Source: Alkalicoccobacillus plakortidis (GTDB lineage Bacteria > Bacillota > Bacilli > Bacillales > Bacillaceae_D). From it: a stretch of 64,000 nt of DNA. The translations under genes and the position numbers were made by a program. Position 1 is the first letter of the stretch; the number at the start of each line of letters is the position of its first letter. Location of the stretch: assembly GCF_023703085.1 (NCBI RefSeq), contig NZ_JAMQJY010000005.1, positions 1-64,000 on the forward strand. Direction: 5' to 3'. Of this stretch, positions 57,478-64,000 are shown piece by piece. The notes under the pieces were generated by a model that saw only the letters and a program-made list of their open reading frames with translations, was not told the origin of the DNA and searched no databases.

Positions 57478-59756
57478 TTAAGCTGTTCTTCTTCTCATGA
57501 TGAACAAGAATACTCCACTTAAGGTAAGGAAAATCCCTGCTAAAAAATACGAAGGAATTGAAGTGGCAGTATCCGGTAGTCTGTTACTGTCGTCTGCAAC
57601 AATATGGGCAACAACATGATCTTGATGATAAGTGAGTGTTACGTCATATCCATCTGCCGTTACATGATCAAATGTACCTTCCACCCTCTCGGCAGTCATT
57701 AACGTAATATCTGTTGCCTTATCTATTTCATAATTAGAAAGATCCAAATTCAGATCCCCACCATCAAGGTATAATAGTCCATTTGCAATGAGTTGAGTTT
57801 TGTCATCTTCCATCGCAATATCTAGGGTTCCAGCTTCCATTGTTACGTCACCATTTACATTCAAAGGTTCATCTACATTCACTAAAACTGTACCGTTCTC
57901 TACGTAAAGATCACCTTCACCAAAAGCAGTCTCAGAAGTAGCTTCTAATGTTCCTTCTTGTAGCAATGTGCCTCCTGAATAACTATTATTTCCTGTCAGT
58001 GTAAGTGTGCCTGTCCCTTGCTTGGTCAGCATACCACTGCCAGTGATATCATTTCTCCACCAATCATGAGCATTAAATCTTCCTTTTGAAGCATCCATAT
58101 TCACTGTTACATTACCGAGAAACGCACCATATCCATCAGATGCTGTGACCAAATCGATTCTTCCCAAGCCATTTGACTCGTCTATTACAGGATAGCCTGA
58201 TTCAATTTCTGTGGTATACAATACTTCTCTACGTTGTTTATCATCTAAATAAGGCTGACGCGTTTCGAGTAAAACTTCTGCCCCTTTAGGTACGACAGGG
58301 TCTAAACCTTTTGTGCCTGTTTGAGGTAACCCGTATGTTAGTTTTTCACGATAGAATGCTTTATTTGCTTCATGATCTTCCCACTTCTCTTCATCGTAGG
58401 CATTTTCAAACGTATAATCCTCTGTGACTGTATGTGCAAATTCGTACAAGCTCATGTCTTTTGATGCAGCTAATTCACCGAATACATCTCCTGCATTCTG
58501 ATAAGCCTTATCCAATACCTCTTTATTCTCTGGAAGATTGTATGCATAGGCAGTCATAGCCGTGGACTGTATTCTTCCTCCTATAATATCAAGTGGAGAG
58601 TGCATGCCAGTCACTACTCTATTTTCTCCCATTTGAGCTGCTCTTGTTAAAAACTCCGAGTATCTTTCTGGCGTTGCGTATGCAAATCCAAATGTAGATA
58701 AATAAGCTGCACTTGTATGTCCGCTTGGAAAGGCTCCGTCTTTACCTCTGCCGTCTTCCGCAATTCTCTTCACATATTCGAGCGCAGGGATAATTTTCAC
58801 ATTCGTTTCATATGCTGGTACTGTCTTTCTCCCGTCTCTTTTTTACCACCTGAAGGTAATTCTTCTTCTGCACTTTCACCACTTCCGATTGTGTCCCAAA
58901 CAGGCAAACCGTTCTCATCCACAACTTCTTTCACTTCACCATTTGAATTCATTCTGTAAGGTCTTGGAGAAGAATAAAAGTATTTAGAAGGATTAGATGA
59001 TGACGGATTCCTAAATCTAATTAAATCCACTAGATCTAATGTATCCTCTAGCTCAGTCCCTTCCCATACACCCATCCCCTGGGATTCGTCTTCTACCGTT
59101 GTTTCCTCCAACAGCTTATCCATCTCATCAGCTGACCTGATCACATTTGTTTTTGGTTGAACAATATCTACGTATGTATTTGCTAAAGGTCCAAAACCAT
59201 CCATCATACTATATATCTTATCTCTTTGATCATCATAATAGGCCTCTAGAGCCTCTTGATCCGTTCTATTATTCGTAACCTGCTCTACATATCTGATATT
59301 CGCTTCCCACGTCGTTGGATCTCTAATTTCTGTGTTAGCATATGTCTTCTTATCTGCTACTACTTTTGTCTGATCATTTTTATATCCATCAAAATAAACG
59401 GTTGGTCCGTCACCATAATCTGCAACCTCACCATTTTCACCTGGTACAGTTAAGGCTGTTCCGTCTCTCCAATCTGGCTGATTCATAGACCATACTTGAT
59501 CAAACCCATCTAAAATATGTATAAAAGGATTGGTCTCAGCAATATTCTTCAAGGTATCATCGTTAGCATTTTCACCATGATCCACTGCTGATAAAGCTTG
59601 CTCACCAACAGGCGCATCTGTATTTACTTCTTCAGTTGTCCCTTGTGGCTTTGAAGGTTTTGATAGTTGACTAGCGGCCTGAACAGGAAGCTCAAGAGAT
59701 CCTATAGTTAGCACTGAAAGTAGTAGTATTGTCGATGTTTTTCTCATGAGTTTCAT
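57478..59756 (-). CDS. Wall-anchored PAP2 phosphatase with LPDTA signal, one-base frameshift
   Basis: Signal peptide (ILLLSVLTIGSLELPVQA). PAP2 motifs follow: DGAFPSGHTSAAYL and VVTGMHSPLDIIGG (His-Asp). Then the autotransporter-associated beta strand repeat LTKQGTGTLTLTGNNSYSGG and LQEGTLEA, and C-terminal LPDTA, helix and RRRTA. At 58831 one G appears lost (GGG for GGGG), joining ...KKETGRKTVPAYETNV. Total about 758 residues. Probably extracellular acid phosphatase anchored by a class D sortase. Confidence 0.85.
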
Positions 59757-59944
59757 ATCTTCTTTTCATTACTCCTTCTCTGCTGCATATTTTTAAATCT
59801 ATAATACATTAGTTTCATTTTAAGGACTGATTGTTAAACGCATGTAGGGAAAGTGTTAAGATCATTAAATTTCATGTAGAGGTGAAGAGATTTATGACGA
59901 AGATTATGAGAAGGAGAAAAGAGAAGAGTGATTTCTAATCACAC

Positions 59945-59980
59945 GAAAAAACCCTCCCTGCTCCAAGAGCAAAGAGGGCG
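59945..59980. terminator. Terminator, copy 2
   Basis: ACCCTCCCTGCTCCAAGAGCAAAGAGGGC; near-identical to 56562-56597, downstream of rpsI on the minus strand. Confidence 0.75.
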
Positions 59981-60001
59981 AACATTGATATAGCAAGTAT
60001 A

Positions 60002-60395
<394 letters not shown>

Positions 60396-60414
60396 AGTAA
60401 TACCCTCCTATCGA

Positions 60415-60852
60415 TTAACCGCGAAGTGTGTAAACTTCTGGTTTTTGTGCTTGATGTTTGTGTTCGCTACCTGCGTATACGTGAAGCTTCATACCTTGAG
60501 CACGGCCAAGAGTATTTTTAGGAAGCATTCCTTTTACAGCTAGTTCAATCATACGCTCAGGTTTGTTGTTACGCATGTCGTTAGCAGTTGTTTGCTTAAG
60601 ACCACCTGGGTGATTTGTGTGACGGTAGTAGATCTTACCGTTCAATTTGTTACCTGTAAGTTGAATCTTTGAAGCGTTGATAACGATCACGAAGTCACCA
60701 GTATCGATGTGAGGTGTGAACGTTGGTTTGTTTTTACCACGTAGAATTGATGCAACTTCAGAAGCCAAACGACCAAGTGTTTGTCCTTCAGCATCAACGA
60801 TATGCCATTTGCGGTCTACTTGACCTGGCTTTGCCATATATGTTGTACGCAT
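60415..60852 (-). CDS. rplM: Ribosomal protein L13
   Basis: 145 residues: [57 protein letters not shown]. Upstream of rpsI by 19 bases. Confidence 0.97.
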   Translation of the reverse strand: MRTTYMAKPGQVDRKWHIVDAEGQTLGRLASEVASILRGKNKPTFTPHIDTGDFVIVINASKIQLTGNKLNGKIYYRHTNHPGGLKQTTANDMRNNKPERMIELAVKGMLPKNTLGRAQGMKLHVYAGSEHKHQAQKPEVYTLRG

Positions 60853-60864
60853 GGATTGTCCCTC

Positions 60865-60960
60865 CTAAGAACATGATTCTATTCATTACTCTTACAATAA
60901 ATGTTAAGTTACATGACCATTCCGTAACCCGGGGCTTGTGGGTCTTAAGAATTACCATTT
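60865..60960 (-). promoter_or_regulatory. Possible L13 leader
   Basis: Gap before rplM reads GACCCACAAGCCCCGGGTTACGGAATGGTCATG on the minus strand, with potential pairings. Firmicute rplM operons often have an autoregulatory L13 leader. Weak. Confidence 0.3.
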
Positions 60961-61040
60961 AACATCATATAATATTTTGATAGCAAAGTCAATACTATCT
61001 TGTAAAAACTCTGCCGGGTGTTTCATTCCTTTGTTTTCCT

Positions 61041-61786
61041 TTAAAATAAAGGCTCTGCATACGATACAGACCACAGGTACAGCCCGTGTGCTGGCGCGGT
61101 TTTACCTGCTGACTCACGACTTTTTGCTGCGATGATTGCTTCCATTTCGTGAGGGCTCCTTTTTCCGGTTCCAACCTCTAGTAGCGTGCCTACTGCAATT
61201 CGAACCATATTATAAAGGAAACCATCTCCAGCAAGAATAAACAGAAGCTCATCGTGGTCCTCGTGGATCTCACACGTGGTGATCGTCCGGACTTTATCTA
61301 TGACAGATGTATTTGCTGCACAAAAGGAACTAAAGTCATAGGTGCCAACGAGATGACTGGCTGCTTCTTTCATCGCACTTACGTTAAGAGCCATGGGTAC
61401 GAAGTGAGCTCGATTGCGCATGAAGATGTCCTCTCGCTTAATGACCTTGTAACGATACTGCTTGCCTGTTGTTGTATACCTTGCATGAAAATCACTAGGT
61501 ACAAATTGGCTGCTCACGACACGGATATCCTGTGGCAGCATCGTATTGATTGCCTTAGACAACGCTCACCCGGAATGCCTAGTGAACTATCGAAGTGGAT
61601 GACTTGCCCCTTCGCATGTACGCCTGCATCTGTTCGCCCTGAGGCAGCTACTTTCATAGGTAATCCTTTATGAAGCTTTGAAAGGGCCAACTCCAGCTCC
61701 TCTTGCACGGTTCGACCGTTTGGCTGAACTTGGTATCCAGCAAAGTTCGTTCCAATATATTCAATCATACAAGCGATTCTTTGCAT
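61041..61786 (-). CDS. truA: tRNA pseudouridine synthase A, one-base frameshift
   Basis: Catalytic-Asp region [19 protein letters not shown], then split; with one G restored near 61559 (GTTG to GTTGG) text reads [16 protein letters not shown]. Later [11 protein letters not shown] and [17 protein letters not shown]. Modifies U38-40. Confidence 0.92.
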
Positions 61787-61798
61787 CGAACCCTCTCC

Positions 61799-62590
61799 TT
61801 ACCTCATTAAAATGATACCTACAGCAGCTATTGCAGTAAAACAGATGGTGAGTGTATCACCGGTCCTCCAGGTTAATTCACGAAGAGACGTTCTTTCGCC
61901 CCCCATTTGGTAGCCCCTTGCTTCCATTGCCTGTGCCATCGTGTCAGCACGTCTAAATGATTGAACAATTAGGGGTAAAAGAAGTGGATAGAGCGCCTTG
62001 ATCCTTGATAGAATTGGTCCAGATTTTAAATCAGCGCCTCTTGCTGCCTGCGCACGCGTGAGCTTGTCCGTTTCTTGCATTAAGATCGGAATGTAGCGTA
62101 AGGCAATGGACATCATCAGCACCATCTCATGCACAGGCAGTTTTACTCGTTGAAGTGGTGACAGAAGTCGTTCTAATCCATCCGTTAGATCAACCACTTT
62201 AGTCGTTAGTGTCAAAAATGATGCAAACATTAGCAAGGTTAAGATCCTCAAAGCTACAAACGATCCCTTTATCGCTCCCCCAGAATAGATTCCAACTGCA
62301 CCAATTGAAAACCACTCAGTTCCCTCACGAGTAAAAACTAAATGGAATAAGAAAAAAAAGCTAATAAGGACAAAAATCGGCTTCATACTCTGCACATAAT
62401 AGTGAGCAGGAATACGTGAGACAGCAGCGAGCACAATGCTTGCTCCTGCCATCAGGAGAAGGGTAGGAAACGTTCCAGCTAAAAATAGGACAATGGCTAA
62501 TGTAAACACACTGATAACCTTGGAACGTGGGTCGAGTCGATGCATAAAAGAATCTGTTGGTACATATTGACCAATGATTGAATAAGCCAC
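61799..62590 (-). CDS. ecfT: ECF transporter T component
   Basis: 263 residues; LDPRSKVISVFTLAIVLF and the two A-R-G/R motifs (RAQAARGAD and AMEARGYQMGG). Shared core of vitamin ECF transporters. Confidence 0.93.
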   Translation of the reverse strand: MAYSIIGQYVPTDSFMHRLDPRSKVISVFTLAIVLFLAGTFPTLLLMAGASIVLAAVSRIPAHYYVQSMKPIFVLISFFFLFHLVFTREGTEWFSIGAVGIYSGGAIKGSFVALRILTLLMFASFLTLTTKVVDLTDGLERLLSPLQRVKLPVHEMVLMMSIALRYIPILMQETDKLTRAQAARGADLKSGPILSRIKALYPLLLPLIVQSFRRADTMAQAMEARGYQMGGERTSLRELTWRTGDTLTICFTAIAAVGIILMR

Positions 62591-63465
62591 TACGAGTCAC
62601 CCTTTCTATCATTCGAGAGGAAGTGTGAAAGATACTCCACTACTTCTGATCTTGTTTTTAGAAAGGGAACATCCGTTAATGCAAAAGAGGTTTTGACTTC
62701 CTGCATAAAGCGAATCGTTTCTGGTAGTTCCAGACCAATTGAAACAAGTGCTTCTGGCCCGGAGAATACCTCTTCCGGTGTGCCACTACGAAAAATAGAC
62801 CCTTGATTCATAACCACTATAAAATCAGCTAATCGAAGTGCGTCCTCCATATGGTGAGTCACAAGCACCGTTGTTTGCTGGTGCTTCTGATGATAGCTAT
62901 AGAGCATATCTAGAATCGTTTGGCGCCCTTCAGGATCAAGACCTGCTGCTGGCTCGTCGAGAATGAGAAGCTCTGGCTGCTGGGTTAGGATAGAGGCTAT
63001 GGCTACGCGACGCATTTGCCCCCCTGAAAGGTTCAAAGGAGAGTTGGGTAAAAGATCAGGTGATAGTCCAACGTTTGGCAGGACCTCTTTTGCACGTCTC
63101 TCCGCCTCTGTTTTTGAGACACCAAAATTCATCGGACCAAACATCAACTCTTTTTCAATTGTTTCCTCAAACAACTGGTGCTCTGGATATTGAAAAAGAA
63201 ATCCGATCGACTTCCGGAGTGTAAGCAAAGATGTGCGATCTTTTTTTGCTCTCAGTCGATACGTACCAACTTGCACTTCACCTGATGTTGGACGGATTAA
63301 TCCGTTCATATGCTGTACAAGCGTCGATTTGCCTGAACCCGTTGGTCCTATCACAACAGTAAAGGAGCCTGGCGGGATGCTTAGATTGATATTTTTCAAA
63401 GCAATATGCTCAAACGGCGTTCCTGCCATATACGTATGGTTTACTTGATTAAAGGTAAGTTGCAT
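62590..63465 (-). CDS. ecfA2: ECF transporter ATPase EcfA2
   Basis: 291 residues; Walker A IGPTGSGKSTLVQ, QYPEHQLFEETIEK, LSGGQMRRVAIASIL, LLILDEPAAGLDP. Overlaps ecfT by one base. Confidence 0.94.
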   Translation of the reverse strand: MQLTFNQVNHTYMAGTPFEHIALKNINLSIPPGSFTVVIGPTGSGKSTLVQHMNGLIRPTSGEVQVGTYRLRAKKDRTSLLTLRKSIGFLFQYPEHQLFEETIEKELMFGPMNFGVSKTEAERRAKEVLPNVGLSPDLLPNSPLNLSGGQMRRVAIASILTQQPELLILDEPAAGLDPEGRQTILDMLYSYHQKHQQTTVLVTHHMEDALRLADFIVVMNQGSIFRSGTPEEVFSGPEALVSIGLELPETIRFMQEVKTSFALTDVPFLKTRSEVVEYLSHFLSNDRKGDS

Positions 63466-64000
63466 AATCTTTTAACCAACTCCCCTTCCGAGTAACAGCG
63501 TCCTTCCAATTGCAAGCCGGTTCTTTTGAGTTCTTGTTGCAGTTCTACCACAAAAGGTCGCTTTAACCCAGTCTGTTCGAGCAGCTGATTCTGTTCAAAC
63601 ACATGAAAAGGATCACCATCTGCTACTACACGTCCTTGATCAATCAGTAGCAACCGCTCCGCTTGCAGAACCTCCTCCATATCATGTGTAATCATAATAA
63701 TGGTTACACCTTGATTTGCGATCTCTGTTAAAGCCTGCATGACGTCTCGACGCCCTTTTGGATCTAGCATACTAGTCGCTTCATCTAAGATAATTACATC
63801 AGGCTCAAGCACCATCATACAAGCAAGCCCTACTCGCTGTTTTTGGCCACCTGATAACTGGTGTGGAGCTTTATCAACCAAATCCTCTAAATGGAGCACT
63901 TTGAGATATTTGTTCATTCGTGCCACCATCTCAGTTCGTTCAATCGAATGATTCTCCAATCCAAAGGCTAGGTCATCCCAAACGGTTGCTCCAATAAATT
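63441..64000 (-). CDS. ecfA1: ECF transporter ATPase EcfA1, C-terminal part
   Basis: Frame continues past the right edge: FIGATVWDDLAFGLENHSI, LSGGQKQRVGLACMMVL, VIILDEATSMLDP. Overlaps ecfA2 by 25 bases. Walker A is outside the window. Confidence 0.92.
   Translation of the reverse strand, partial: FIGATVWDDLAFGLENHSIERTEMVARMNKYLKVLHLEDLVDKAPHQLSGGQKQRVGLACMMVLEPDVIILDEATSMLDPKGRRDVMQALTEIANQGVTIIMITHDMEEVLQAERLLLIDQGRVVADGDPFHVFEQNQLLEQTGLKRPFVVELQQELKRTGLQLEGRCYSEGELVKRLCNLPLIK

Overview
This window looks like chromosome of a low-GC, spore-forming, Gram-positive Bacillaceae, possibly an alkaliphile. One end carries the Bacillus order (minus strand) ecfA1-ecfA2-ecfT-truA-rplM-rpsI. Nearby are ybaK, cwlD, mrp/salA, gerD, kbaA, pdaB and a 16S-23S-5S-tRNA-Asn-tRNA-Thr operon. 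A sigY-yxlCDEFG-type ECF operon lies between these blocks, with two matching promoters (TGAACG-N16-CGTATTA). The alkaliphile suggestion is inference, from an extremely acidic (Asp-Ala)n wall protein and a second wall-anchored protein.

Layout. 1-5.7 kb: aminopeptidase fragment, a hypothetical gene, and a catabolic operon (TRAP-type permease, small membrane protein, RraA-like, RpiR regulator, NAD-binding oxidoreductase). 5.9-7.8 kb: ECF sigma plus two unknown proteins. 7.9-20 kb: accessory region with three arrays of a 41-bp tandem repeat, one split by an IS256-family element; also YeiH/LysR, DinB, RidA, small membrane proteins and an ECF sigma/anti-sigma pair. 20-23.4 kb: iron-chaperone-like gene and a TetR-controlled P450/SDR pair. 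23.4-29.2 kb: Rrf2, class D sortase, an unrecognised 565-residue protein and the 892-residue (DA)n LPKTA protein. 29.2-40.9 kb: a decayed duplication, ene-reductases, SDR, three regulator-led clusters (TetR, ArsR, TetR), small membrane proteins, HxlR, DinB. 41-46.7 kb: rRNA operon. 46.7-64 kb: sporulation, germination and ribosomal genes, the sigY cluster, and a wall-anchored PAP2 phosphatase (LPDTA) that could be a second client of the sortase.

The most striking pattern is a recurring one-base change. At least eleven genes or RNA positions have GCTGG written as GCTTGG (CCAGC as CCAAGC), and deleting the extra base restores the reading frame or the conserved RNA each time. Affected loci include essential rpsI, the near-universal 16S GAACGCUGGCGG segment, a P450, two SDR sites, an ene-reductase, a DUF418 protein, pdaB, a two-site anti-sigma gene and a 34-residue membrane protein. 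Three repeat units in array 1 are also one base too long at the same motif. A second class is loss of one base from a G or A run (truA, cwlD, pdaB, ridA, PAP2, yxlF, yxlC). I read most of these as systematic sequence error, so these loci are annotated as intact genes with a probable artificial frameshift; a real mutational or decoding process is not excluded by sequence alone.
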